Shown in pieces: positions 16,447-25,103 of a stretch of 64,000 nucleotides of DNA. Source of the stretch: Planctomycetota bacterium (lineage in GTDB: Bacteria > Planctomycetota > Planctomycetia > Isosphaerales > Isosphaeraceae); the NCBI GenBank assembly GCA_028291545.1, contig JAQGHR010000157.1, positions 62,001 through 126,000 of the forward strand, given 5' to 3'. The position numbers were made by a program, and so were the translations under genes. Numbering within the stretch: the first letter of the stretch is position 1; each line of letters begins with the position of its first letter. The notes under the pieces are model-generated. The model had not been told where the DNA came from. It did no database searches and saw only the letters and a list, made by a program, of their open reading frames with translations.

Positions 16447-18633
16447 TCAACTCTTATGTCCGCGATGGGCCAGGGCCAGGGCCCTCACTCGGGCCTTCCC
16501 GGTGAGCAGCTTCTGGGGATGTCCGAATCGGGTAACCTGGATTGTGTGGGTGGTATGGGTGGCCTTGCCGTGGTGCTTGTCCCGGTGGAGGGGGATGACC
16601 ACGGTTTGCACGGGGGATGGCGAGCCGACCGTCGTCGCCGCAGAGCCTCCCACCGTGCTTGACCCTGGGCCGACGGCGGAACCTGGCGGAACCGGTGGGA
16701 TGACGATGTGTTCGGTCCCGCCCGGGGTGATTCCGGAAGCAGGGGGGGTACCGTCCGCGGGAAGTACGGATGCAAAGTTGTGAAAGGTGTGAGTCTCGCC
16801 CGAGGAGTCGGTGACGGTCACGCTCAGGATGTGCGTACCGACGCCGTGGTAAATGTGGTCTCCCTGAACGACCAGGACTGTACCGGCCGGCATGTACATC
16901 GCGGACCAGGGCTCGTGATCGACTCGCTTGGCGACGATTGTCCCGGACTCGGTCGGGGAACCGTCGCCCCAGTCGATGGTCGCCTTGAAATCGGCGGGCG
17001 AGGCGTCCACGCCCGGGATGCCCACGGTTGCCACCCCGTTATTTCCGAACGAGCTGAATGGGACACCGTCGTTGATCGCGGCGAAGCTGGCGAACCCGGT
17101 GAATCGCGAGACATTGACCGTCGAGTCAACCGAGGCTGAGGCGGCCCCGTCGATGCCTGTGACCGTTACGTGGACGGTATAGGTCCCGGCCAGCGCGTAG
17201 GTGTGGCCGCCGAGGACGGAGAAGGCGTGAGGGTCGGCCTGGCGCGTCGCCCCGTACTTATCGGGCGAGATGAACCCGGCCTCGGGCGCCGTGCCGTCGC
17301 CCCAATCGATGGTCGCCTTCATCATCGCGGCATTCTGGTAGCCGGCGAGGGCCGCGTCGTTCCCTCGGGCCAGGATGCCGCCGTTCGTGAGGTTGCGGAC
17401 CAGATCGAGGGTCTGAGGGTCGAGCGAAATCGATTCTCCGACCGCGTGAATCGTGGCCACGACGCTGGCGGAATGACCGGACTCGTCGTGGACCGTGATC
17501 GTCGCCGAATGGTCGCCGAGCGTCGCGTAATCGTGCGAGCCATAGACGGTGAACCGGGGCCGACTTGTCGGGATTGGTGGGTAGTACCAGGACTCGACCA
17601 GGTGTCCGTCGGTCGGTGGAGAACCATCGCCCCAGTCGATGGTGGCATGGTAGGTGGAAAACTTTGCGGGGGACGAGTCGTTCGAGGTGAGGTCGGCGAA
17701 CTCGGCGAGGGCGAGATCGGGTGGGGGGATCGTACCCGAGGGATCGGCCACGACCGTGTTGTCATGGGGCACGATCACGAGCGGCGAGTCGCCGACTGCG
17801 ATGCTGGCTGTGGTCGTGGCGGACAGGCCGTGACCATCGTTGATCGTGATCGTCGCGGTGTAATGGCCGGATTCGGCGTAGGCGTGGTCGCCATTGACGT
17901 TCAGGTGATCGGAGTTCCAGGGTGAGATGGTGATCCCGGGACCACCGATGACGTACGAGAACACTTCATAAACCGGGTTGGACCGCTCCAGGATCAACGG
18001 GTAGAAGTAGGGCTCACGATCGACCGTGCCGCTCGTGGCCGCCGAACCGTCGCCCCAGTCGATGCTGGCCGTCCAGGCGGACGGATCGGTCGAGAAATTG
18101 GTGCTGAAACCGGCGAGCGGATCGGCAACGGCAAAGCCGGTCGCCCCGAGGATGGAACGTGCGGGCTCACCGTTGACGGAATGGGAATCGACGGTCAAGG
18201 TCGAGGTCGTGCCGATCGTCTGGTCGTCCTGGCCGTGGACGCGTGCCACGACCGAGGTCTTGATCGTGAACGTCCCCGTGGTCGCATAGGCGTGCGAACC
18301 GAAGATCGTCCCGCCGTGTCCGGAGGTGGGCGGGGGCGGCGAACCGTCACCCGAGATGGGGAAGACGATGTAGGACTCGTAGCCGAATACCCGGCCGTCG
18401 GTCGTGGTGCCGTCGCCCCAATCGATCATCGCGTGATCCAACTGGGCATCGCCGGCGGGGATCGCGTAGCGGGCGACGGCCCCCTGAGCCAGTTGGCCGA
18501 TCACGGTTTGGCCGTCCATGCCTGTGAGCGTGACTTCGCCGCTCAGGAGCTGGCGAGATTCCAGGATTTCCGCGATCGGGGCGATAACGCGTCGGCCCGG
18601 CCGACGACCGCGAATGTCGGGATGACTCATCAT
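16447..18633 (-). CDS. PKD-repeat exoprotein with LESRQLLS N-terminal motif
   Basis: 728 residues. Instead of a plain signal peptide the N-terminus is basic (RGRRPGRRV) and then has EILESRQLLSG at about 22-32, the LEPRxLLS-type motif found at the start of large planctomycete surface proteins. Five copies of a PKD-like repeat are recognisable by their (A/K)x IDWGDG(T/S) strand and a HxYAxxGxxTxxVTV strand. The last 60 residues are Thr/His/Lys-rich (VIPLHRDKHHGKATHTTHT). It is presumably an exported adhesive or structural protein. Its five repeats are imperfect; the spacing between IDWGDG motifs is about 90-150 residues. Confidence 0.88.
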   Translation of the reverse strand: MMSHPDIRGRRPGRRVIAPIAEILESRQLLSGEVTLTGMDGQTVIGQLAQGAVARYAIPAGDAQLDHAMIDWGDGTTTDGRVFGYESYIVFPISGDGSPPPPTSGHGGTIFGSHAYATTGTFTIKTSVVARVHGQDDQTIGTTSTLTVDSHSVNGEPARSILGATGFAVADPLAGFSTNFSTDPSAWTASIDWGDGSAATSGTVDREPYFYPLILERSNPVYEVFSYVIGGPGITISPWNSDHLNVNGDHAYAESGHYTATITINDGHGLSATTTASIAVGDSPLVIVPHDNTVVADPSGTIPPPDLALAEFADLTSNDSSPAKFSTYHATIDWGDGSPPTDGHLVESWYYPPIPTSRPRFTVYGSHDYATLGDHSATITVHDESGHSASVVATIHAVGESISLDPQTLDLVRNLTNGGILARGNDAALAGYQNAAMMKATIDWGDGTAPEAGFISPDKYGATRQADPHAFSVLGGHTYALAGTYTVHVTVTGIDGAASASVDSTVNVSRFTGFASFAAINDGVPFSSFGNNGVATVGIPGVDASPADFKATIDWGDGSPTESGTIVAKRVDHEPWSAMYMPAGTVLVVQGDHIYHGVGTHILSVTVTDSSGETHTFHNFASVLPADGTPPASGITPGGTEHIVIPPVPPGSAVGPGSSTVGGSAATTVGSPSPVQTVVIPLHRDKHHGKATHTTHTIQVTRFGHPQKLLTGKARVRALALAHRGHKS

Positions 18634-18698
18634 CGGGCTGGGCTCGCACGGTGGGGACGCAACGGGGCGCGGTGAGATTCGCCATCAAATCGCTGACG

Positions 18699-18829
18699 GC
18701 ACGTTGCAAGATATCGTGCAATTGCCCTCGGGTCAACGATCAGTAAATCAGATTGCGCCGGCGCGTTGCGGCGACAAAACGAGGCCCAGCCGGCATGGGG
18801 TCGCGACGGATCGTCGGGCCTTTTACAAT
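18699..18829 (+). promoter_or_regulatory. Possible operator and -10 element upstream of the Hsp70 operon
   Basis: The 274-bp divergent spacer holds GCACG (18699-18703) paired with CGTGC (18715-18719), and overlapping it TTGCA-N8-TGCAA (18704-18721). A TACAAT at 18824-18829 could be a -10 for the Hsp70 operon, but its -35 is poor. No CIRCE-type element is visible. Weak evidence. Confidence 0.22.
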
Positions 18830-18907
18830 AACGGTGACTCTACGGCGAAGATCTCTCTGAATTCCGTACTTGCGCGTCCGAGCCAACCGAGTCTAGGAGC
18901 CCCCGAC

Positions 18908-20584
18908 GTGAGCGACGGTCTGAAGCGGGTTTACGGCATTGACCTGGGAACGACGTACTCGGCAATCGCCTATGTGGATGAGCACGGCAAGCCCGTGATC
19001 GTCCCGAACCAGGAGAGCGAGAGGATCACGCCGTCGGTGGTGCTCTTCGACGGCGATAACGTGATTGTCGGGAACACGGCGAAGGAATCGGCGAAGGTGG
19101 AACCGCACCGCGTCGCTCAACGCATCAAACAGGCCATGGGCGACCCGAATTTCGTCTTCGAGTGCGAAGGGCAAGTCTACAGCCCAGAAGATATCTCATC
19201 CTTCATCTTGAGAAAGGTCGTCGGCGACGCCGAGATTGCGCTCGGGCTGGAAGGCGACGATAAGATCACCGACGTCGTGATCACCTGCCCCGCCTACTTC
19301 GGTACGGACGAGCGCGAGGCGACCGCCAACGCGGGACGGCTCGCGGGCCTCAACGTCCGCGCGATCCTCAACGAGCCCACGGCGGCGGCGATCGCGTACG
19401 GCCTGGAGCAAGGCGAGGATCAAACCGTACTCGTCTACGACCTGGGTGGCGGGACGTTCGACGTCACGATGATCGAGATCAAGGACCGACTCATCCGCGT
19501 GATCTGCACCGGGGGGGACCATCGTCTCGGCGGCGCGCTCTGGGACGAAGCCATCGTGTTCCACCTCGCCGACGAATTCAAGAATCAAACGAATCTCGAA
19601 GCCGACCCCATGGACGACCCGGAGGTGCTCAACGACCTGTTCCTCCAGGCCGAGCGGGGCAAGAAGACCCTCACGCAACGCGACAAGGCGCCGTTTCGCG
19701 TCACCCACGCCGGGCAGCAGGCGAGGGTCGAGCTGGAGCGGGCGAAGTTCGAGGAAATCACGAAGCACCTTCTTGACCGCACGATCGAACTGACGCACGA
19801 CATGCTCAACGACGCGAAGGCGAAGGGGCATACGGCCTTCGACAAGATTATCCTCGTCGGTGGGGCCACGCGAATGCCGCAGGTGCGCGACCGGATCGCG
19901 GGCGAGTTTAACCTGGAACCGGAGAGTTTCGATCCCGACGAATCCGTGGCGAAGGGCGCGGCCCTCTTCGGCCTCAAGGAGTCGCTCCAGGACGAGGTCC
20001 GCGACATCCTCACTCCCACCAACCCGGATGCCGAAGGCGAGTATGGCGGACTTGACCTCGCAGCCGTGAGCCCGGAGGAAGTGGCCGCCGCGCTCGATAA
20101 GATCGAGCGTGAGATCGGTTTCACCCTGACTGGCCCGGTGCGGGAACTGGTCAACACGCAGATCGTCAACGTGCTCTCAAAGAGCCTTGGCGTCGTCGCC
20201 CGCGACCAGAACGGCAAGGAGATCGTCGTCACCATTCTGCCTCGCAATGGCGAGGTCCCGATGTCCAGCCAGACCGATTTCGGAACGGACACCGAGAATC
20301 AGATGGGCGTGGATATTCGCGTGATGGCCGGGGAGCGCGACTCGCCGCAACCCGAGGACTGCAAGGATGTCGGCACGGCCCAGTTGAGCCTCCCCGGTGG
20401 GCTCCCCTCGCGAAGCCCCGTCCGGGTGAAATTCACGATCAGTCGCGATGGCCGGTTGAGTGTCACGGCCACCGATCTGACCGGCGGCGGCCAGATTGAC
20501 GTCGACTTCGAGACGGAGGCGGTGATGGGTGCGGGAGAAGTCGAGGAGAGGTCGACTGCACTGAGGTTGTTGAACGTGTCGTGA
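18908..20584 (+). CDS. Divergent lidless Hsp70 (DnaK-like)
   Basis: 558 residues from a GTG start chosen because AGGAG (18895-18899) lies 8 nt before it and the DnaK N-terminus (YGIDLGTTYSAIAYV) follows at once. The ATPase domain is complete: DLGTT at 12-16, VYDLGGGTFDV near 176 and ILVGGATRMP near 314. After it comes a ~90-residue insert, then a beta substrate-binding domain at about 430-545 (KSLGVVARD, DGRLSVTATDLTGG). The C-terminal helical lid of DnaK is absent, as is the EEVD-type tail, and the protein ends about 80 residues short of DnaK. First gene of a five-gene operon. Confidence 0.92.
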   Translation: MSDGLKRVYGIDLGTTYSAIAYVDEHGKPVIVPNQESERITPSVVLFDGDNVIVGNTAKESAKVEPHRVAQRIKQAMGDPNFVFECEGQVYSPEDISSFILRKVVGDAEIALGLEGDDKITDVVITCPAYFGTDEREATANAGRLAGLNVRAILNEPTAAAIAYGLEQGEDQTVLVYDLGGGTFDVTMIEIKDRLIRVICTGGDHRLGGALWDEAIVFHLADEFKNQTNLEADPMDDPEVLNDLFLQAERGKKTLTQRDKAPFRVTHAGQQARVELERAKFEEITKHLLDRTIELTHDMLNDAKAKGHTAFDKIILVGGATRMPQVRDRIAGEFNLEPESFDPDESVAKGAALFGLKESLQDEVRDILTPTNPDAEGEYGGLDLAAVSPEEVAAALDKIEREIGFTLTGPVRELVNTQIVNVLSKSLGVVARDQNGKEIVVTILPRNGEVPMSSQTDFGTDTENQMGVDIRVMAGERDSPQPEDCKDVGTAQLSLPGGLPSRSPVRVKFTISRDGRLSVTATDLTGGGQIDVDFETEAVMGAGEVEERSTALRLLNVS

Positions 20585-20657
20585 ACGTCCTGGGACACGA
20601 ATCGTAATCCCGATCCTTTACACTGACTCGTTCGGTCCCCGAACGGGATAGCCTATC

Positions 20658-22718
20658 ATGTCCATCCCCATCGGCATCGATCTGGGCACCACCAACTCCG
20701 TCGTCGCGGCGCGGAACGCGTACGGCAGGCCGGAAGTGATCGCCAACAAGGAAGGCCATAATGTCACCCCGTCGGTCGTCTATTTCGGCACAGAACCGCC
20801 GGTCGTGGGGCAGGAGGCGAAGGAGTACGCAAGGCTGGGCGATGACCAGATCGCCAGCTTTTTCAAGCCGCATATGGGGAGCCCGCTCTATCGTTTGCAC
20901 TTTGGTGCGACGGACTATTCAGCAACCGATCTCTCGGGCCTCGTTCTCAAGCGACTGAGGAACGACGCCGAAGCGAAACTGGGCCAGGTTGTCGATCAGG
21001 CTGTGATCACCGTCCCGGCGTACTTCGCGGATGCCCAGCGGAGAGCCACCATTGAGGCCGGTCGACTTGCCGGGCTGGACGTATTGCGGATCATCAACGA
21101 GCCGACCGCCGCCGCGCTCGCTTACGGCCTGCAAAAATCGGGGATCACCGAGACCGTCCTGATCTACGATCTGGGCGGTGGCACGTTCGATGTGACGGTG
21201 GCGAGGATCGCTCCCGATGAGATCGCCGTCGTGTCCACGGCCGGAGATCACGATCTCGGCGGCAAGAACTGGGACGACCGGATTGCCACGTCCCTGGCCG
21301 AAAAGTACGCCGCGGAGACGGGGATCGATCCTCTCGACGATCCGCTCGCACTTAACGAGGTCTTGATCCGCAGCGAGCAGGCGAAATGGGCGTTATCCGA
21401 ACGGACTTCGACCCGGGTGACCCTGCAAATCGGGAGCGCACGCCGAACCTTTGAATTGACCCGCGCGGAATTTGAGGGGATGACGTTCGCACTCATGGAT
21501 CGGACTCGAAGGCTCACGGAGGAGGCCCTGGAAGAAGCGGGCCTCTCCTGGAAGACGCTTACCGGCGTGCTCCTGGTCGGTGGCTCGACACGCATGCCGA
21601 TGGTCCGACAATACGTGACCCAGATGGCCGGCCAGCCGCCCAGGGCAGGGGTCAACGTGGATGAGGTCGTCGCGCTGGGCGCGGCGATCCAGGCGGCGAT
21701 GGACGTGGGCCAGGCATCGGAATCCGCCACGCCCAAGTTCACACTGGCGGGTGCCCGGCGGGTCACGGATGTCATGTCCCATAGCCTCGGGACCGTCGCG
21801 GTCAGTCCGGACGGAGCCTCCTATGTGAACGATATCATCATCCGGCGAAATGTCCCGATCCCGGCGGAGAACAAGACTTCCTACCTCCACGAGACCCACG
21901 GCGGGGCGAACTCCCGGCTTGAGGTCTATCTGACCCAGGGCGAGAGCACCCGGCCGCTGGATTGCTCGGTCCTGGGCAAGTATGTCTTCTCAGGAATCTC
22001 CGCCACCGATCGGGAAGTCACCGTCGATATCGGCCTCTCTTATGACGCGAACGGAGTGGTCCAGGTCCGCGCCACGCAGCGCGACACGGGGCATCTTCTC
22101 GCCATGCGCGTCGAGCCCGTGCCGGACGACCTCACGTGGCTCGGCCTGCCGCCGCAGCCGGTAGCGAGTGAGGCGGTTGCCGAGCCGTGCCGGATCATCC
22201 TCCTGATCGATGGTTCGTCGAGCATGGCGGGTCATCCGCTTCTTGATGCCCAGAATGCCGCCCGGGCGTTCCTGGAGAAGTGCGACTTCACGGCAACGGA
22301 GGTCGGCCTGATCTCGTTTTCCGACCAGGTGGTCCTCCAGTGTGAGTTGACCTCGAACCCGCGTAAGATTCAGGCGGCGCTCGTTCGCCTGGAAGCGGAG
22401 GGGACGACGAATCTCTCGGAAGCCCTGGAGCTTGCTCGCGATCGCTTGCTCGCTCGCGATCAGCGGCGATATGTCGTGATCTTGACCGACGGCTATCCCG
22501 ACTCGACCGAGGCGGCCGTCGATCAGGCCGCGCGAGCACGGGAGGAGGGAATCGAGATCGTCGCGATCGGGATCGGTGACGCGGACCTCGCCTACCTCCG
22601 CCGCCTGGCCAGTACCGAGGAGGGATCAATCTTCGCCCGGCAAGGCGAGCTGGTCGGGACGTTCGGCCACATCGCCCGCATGATCGCTCAGGGCGGTCGC
22701 GGATTGCGGCAACTTTGA
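20658..22718 (+). CDS. Hsp70-VWA fusion protein
   Basis: 686 residues. Residues 1-345 are a full Hsp70 ATPase domain (DLGTTNSVVAARN; IYDLGGGTFDV near 170; LLVGGSTRMP near 304). Residues 370-500 are a beta substrate-binding domain (SHSLGTVAVS; DANGVVQVRATQRDTG). Where DnaK has its helical lid, residues 513-680 form a von Willebrand A domain with an intact MIDAS: D518-G-S520-S-S522 (LLIDGSSSMAGH), a Thr in EGTTNLSEAL and Asp in ILTDGYPDS. No signal peptide, so cytosolic. The VWA domain could replace the lid as a metal-gated clamp or recruit a partner. 74 bp after the first Hsp70. Confidence 0.93.
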   Translation: MSIPIGIDLGTTNSVVAARNAYGRPEVIANKEGHNVTPSVVYFGTEPPVVGQEAKEYARLGDDQIASFFKPHMGSPLYRLHFGATDYSATDLSGLVLKRLRNDAEAKLGQVVDQAVITVPAYFADAQRRATIEAGRLAGLDVLRIINEPTAAALAYGLQKSGITETVLIYDLGGGTFDVTVARIAPDEIAVVSTAGDHDLGGKNWDDRIATSLAEKYAAETGIDPLDDPLALNEVLIRSEQAKWALSERTSTRVTLQIGSARRTFELTRAEFEGMTFALMDRTRRLTEEALEEAGLSWKTLTGVLLVGGSTRMPMVRQYVTQMAGQPPRAGVNVDEVVALGAAIQAAMDVGQASESATPKFTLAGARRVTDVMSHSLGTVAVSPDGASYVNDIIIRRNVPIPAENKTSYLHETHGGANSRLEVYLTQGESTRPLDCSVLGKYVFSGISATDREVTVDIGLSYDANGVVQVRATQRDTGHLLAMRVEPVPDDLTWLGLPPQPVASEAVAEPCRIILLIDGSSSMAGHPLLDAQNAARAFLEKCDFTATEVGLISFSDQVVLQCELTSNPRKIQAALVRLEAEGTTNLSEALELARDRLLARDQRRYVVILTDGYPDSTEAAVDQAARAREEGIEIVAIGIGDADLAYLRRLASTEEGSIFARQGELVGTFGHIARMIAQGGRGLRQL

Positions 22719-22739
22719 CCTGCGGGATGAGACGACCGG

Positions 22740-23636
22740 ATGGATAACCCTTCGCCAACACCCTCGACCAAGCCCGCGATTCCAGCCGTTCTGGCTGGCC
22801 TGCGGCGCGGCTACGACCTGTCCCTGGCCGGGGCCATCGGCGCGGTCTTCGGTCTCTATTTCTACGTCGAGCTCGTCCACACGCAGAACCTGAGGACGCG
22901 AGACGCCCTGGCGGGTGCGCTCATTGGCGGATCGATCGGGTTCTATCTCAATGCGGCCGAGGCGTTCCGCGAGGGCGCCTGGCATAAGCTGGCGCGAACG
23001 GCCTCCTGGGGCGCGATCGCCGGATCGGCAGGGGGGGCGCTCGGATTGCTACTCGGCGAGATCATCCTCGGAGGATTCCGGGGCGGGCTCCTCGGCCGCG
23101 CGGTCTCCTGGTCGATCCTGGGACTGGGCATCGGGGTCAGTCAGGGCCTGGCCTATCGCTCGCTCCCGAGGCTCCGCTTCGGCCTGATCGGCGGAGGGCT
23201 CGGGGGATTCATCGGCGGGTTCTTGTTCGAGGCCTTACGCGACCGCCTCGGGAGCCGGTACGACCTCAGTCAGGGTCTCGGCATGGTGGTCCTCGGTGCC
23301 GGTCTGGGGCTTTGCCTGGCCCTGGTAGAGCAGGTTCTCGGTCGCGTCTGGGTTCAGGTGCTCAACGGGCGGCAGGAGGGCCGTGCCTATCTTCTCGCCG
23401 GGAAGCGTTCGACTCTCGGACTCGACGAGCGGGCGGACGTCGGGCTGTTTGGAGACCCGAGCGTCTCACGACGTCACGCCGAGATCGAAGCTAGCCCGTC
23501 GGGTTACGTGATTCACACTCGCGAGGATCAAGGTCGAACCAAGGTCAACGGGATGATCGTTTCCGGGAGCAACCCCCTCAATGATGGCGATCGGATCGAG
23601 CTGGGACAGACGATTCTGGTCTTTCGGAGACGATGA
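22740..23636 (+). CDS. Membrane protein with C-terminal FHA domain
   Basis: 298 residues. Residues 15-200 are Gly/Ala-rich with about five or six membrane helices of glycine-zipper type (AGALIGGSIGFYL, GAIAGSAGGALGLLLGE, LIGGGLGGFIGGFLFEAL). Residues 210-298 are an FHA domain: RSTLGLDERADVGLFGDPSVSRRHAEI with the phosphothreonine-binding Ser-Arg-x-His, then KVNGMIVSGSNPLNDGDRIELG. The FHA should read phosphothreonine on the cytosolic face and so may tether a phosphorylated partner to the membrane. It starts 21 bp after the Hsp70-VWA gene. Confidence 0.9.
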   Translation: MDNPSPTPSTKPAIPAVLAGLRRGYDLSLAGAIGAVFGLYFYVELVHTQNLRTRDALAGALIGGSIGFYLNAAEAFREGAWHKLARTASWGAIAGSAGGALGLLLGEIILGGFRGGLLGRAVSWSILGLGIGVSQGLAYRSLPRLRFGLIGGGLGGFIGGFLFEALRDRLGSRYDLSQGLGMVVLGAGLGLCLALVEQVLGRVWVQVLNGRQEGRAYLLAGKRSTLGLDERADVGLFGDPSVSRRHAEIEASPSGYVIHTREDQGRTKVNGMIVSGSNPLNDGDRIELGQTILVFRRR

Positions 23637-23654
23637 GTTGGGACGCTTTCGATC

Positions 23655-25103
23655 ATGAAGACACAGAACGCAATCGACGCCTGGTCCCTCGAAGTCGTCC
23701 GCGGTCCGGACGCGGGACGGAGCTACGCGCTGGGTTCGGGAGCGGTCGTTCTGGGCAATGCTCTCGACGGCGAGCCGGGCATCGATCTGTCGGACCAGGA
23801 GCGGACCGCCCCTCGCAAGATGGCCGCCAGGCAAGCGAGGATCGATATCACGAACGGGTCCGCCACCCTCCGCGATCTGGACAGCCCCGGTGGCACATTC
23901 GTCAACCGCCAACGCGTCTTGCCGGGTGAGGGGAGATCGCTCCAGGCCGGCGACGTGATCCAGCTTGGCGGGGTTCAGCTCCGCGTGTCCCGCGCCGGCA
24001 CCCGCCCCCCCGCGCCGACCCGGCCGGAGTCCAGGCCCGCCCCTCCGGCCTCGCCAGGACCGGCGCGGACTTTCCTGTTTGCGATGAAAAGCGGTGCATC
24101 CTGCCGTTCGTGGGACGACTTCTTGACCGTCTCCGCCCAACGCTGGACGGACCTCCGCGATGAATTGACAAGTGGACGTCTCGCCGGCTTCCTTGCCTCT
24201 ATCGGTCGCCCGGACCTGATGCCGGACCCGAACGAACGAGGGACGCCCGATGAACGCCTTGACGCCTGGATCGGTCGGCTGCCCGCCACCAGGCCCGCGA
24301 AGCCTGAGCTGGACGTCCATCCCCGAACGCTTGTCATCCGCGCCCCCGTTGGTGGCGGTACGACCCGGCGCAAGCTCCAGATCAGCAACGCGGGCTACCG
24401 ACTTCTCAAGACGACGGTCCGCGTGGAGCCTGAGGGCTCGTCCTGGCTCAGAATTTCGGGAGCCTCCGCCGGGCAAATTTTCGTCACCATGGAAGCCGAC
24501 GAGCTGACGATTGAAGCGGATCTGCCCGAAACGATGAACGCCCCGCTCTCGGCCACGATTGTTCTCGAGAGTAACGGTGGAAAAATCGCGGTTGTCGTTC
24601 GTGCGGAGCCGGGTGCCTCGAAACTCGACGAGGCGACCTCGCCTACGCCGATAAAACGTCCGGCTTCCTTCGGGCTGAGAGAGCGGATCGCGTCCCAGAG
24701 CGAGTCCTCACGCCTGGTCTCGTGGCCGATCGCTGCATCACTTCTTCGCGCCCTGCTGGCCATCGCCGATCGCCTCGTCCCGAGCGCCGCAGGCTCACCC
24801 GGGCTTCTGGGACCAGCGGCGGTCTTCGCGGGAATCGGCGCCGTCCTTGCCGGAGCATTGTCGTTACGAGGCCGGGGTGAGGGAAAGGACCTCTTACCTT
24901 CAACCCTTGCCGGGGCGATCCTGGGCGCCATGCTCGCGGCGATCCTCGTGGCGCTTTGCCGGGTGATAGAGGCCCCGTTCCTTGGGACATTCGGCTCATC
25001 CTGGCTAATTTCTTGCCTGGTCTGGGCGGTGATCGCCGCCGGATTGGCCGGGACCTCACGTCTGCTCATCCCCGCGCGATTGGAACCGGAGACAACGCCG
25101 TGA
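23655..25103 (+). CDS. FHA / Ig-like / membrane protein
   Basis: 482 residues with four parts. An FHA domain at 9-115 (VVRGPDAGRSYALG, DSPGGTFVN, LQAGDVIQLGG) in which the usual SRxH has become AARQAR, so phosphothreonine binding may be lost. A small helical module at 135-210 (WDDFLTVSAQRWTDLRDEL then LAGFLASIGR). An Ig-like beta-sandwich at 217-318 (LDVHPRTLVIRAPVGGG, LQISNAGYRLL, IVLESNGGKIAVVV), the type seen beside Hsp70s and kinases in other phyla. Three or four membrane helices at about 355-470. 18 bp after the previous gene, and 4-bp overlap with the next. Confidence 0.88.
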   Translation: MKTQNAIDAWSLEVVRGPDAGRSYALGSGAVVLGNALDGEPGIDLSDQERTAPRKMAARQARIDITNGSATLRDLDSPGGTFVNRQRVLPGEGRSLQAGDVIQLGGVQLRVSRAGTRPPAPTRPESRPAPPASPGPARTFLFAMKSGASCRSWDDFLTVSAQRWTDLRDELTSGRLAGFLASIGRPDLMPDPNERGTPDERLDAWIGRLPATRPAKPELDVHPRTLVIRAPVGGGTTRRKLQISNAGYRLLKTTVRVEPEGSSWLRISGASAGQIFVTMEADELTIEADLPETMNAPLSATIVLESNGGKIAVVVRAEPGASKLDEATSPTPIKRPASFGLRERIASQSESSRLVSWPIAASLLRALLAIADRLVPSAAGSPGLLGPAAVFAGIGAVLAGALSLRGRGEGKDLLPSTLAGAILGAMLAAILVALCRVIEAPFLGTFGSSWLISCLVWAVIAAGLAGTSRLLIPARLEPETTP

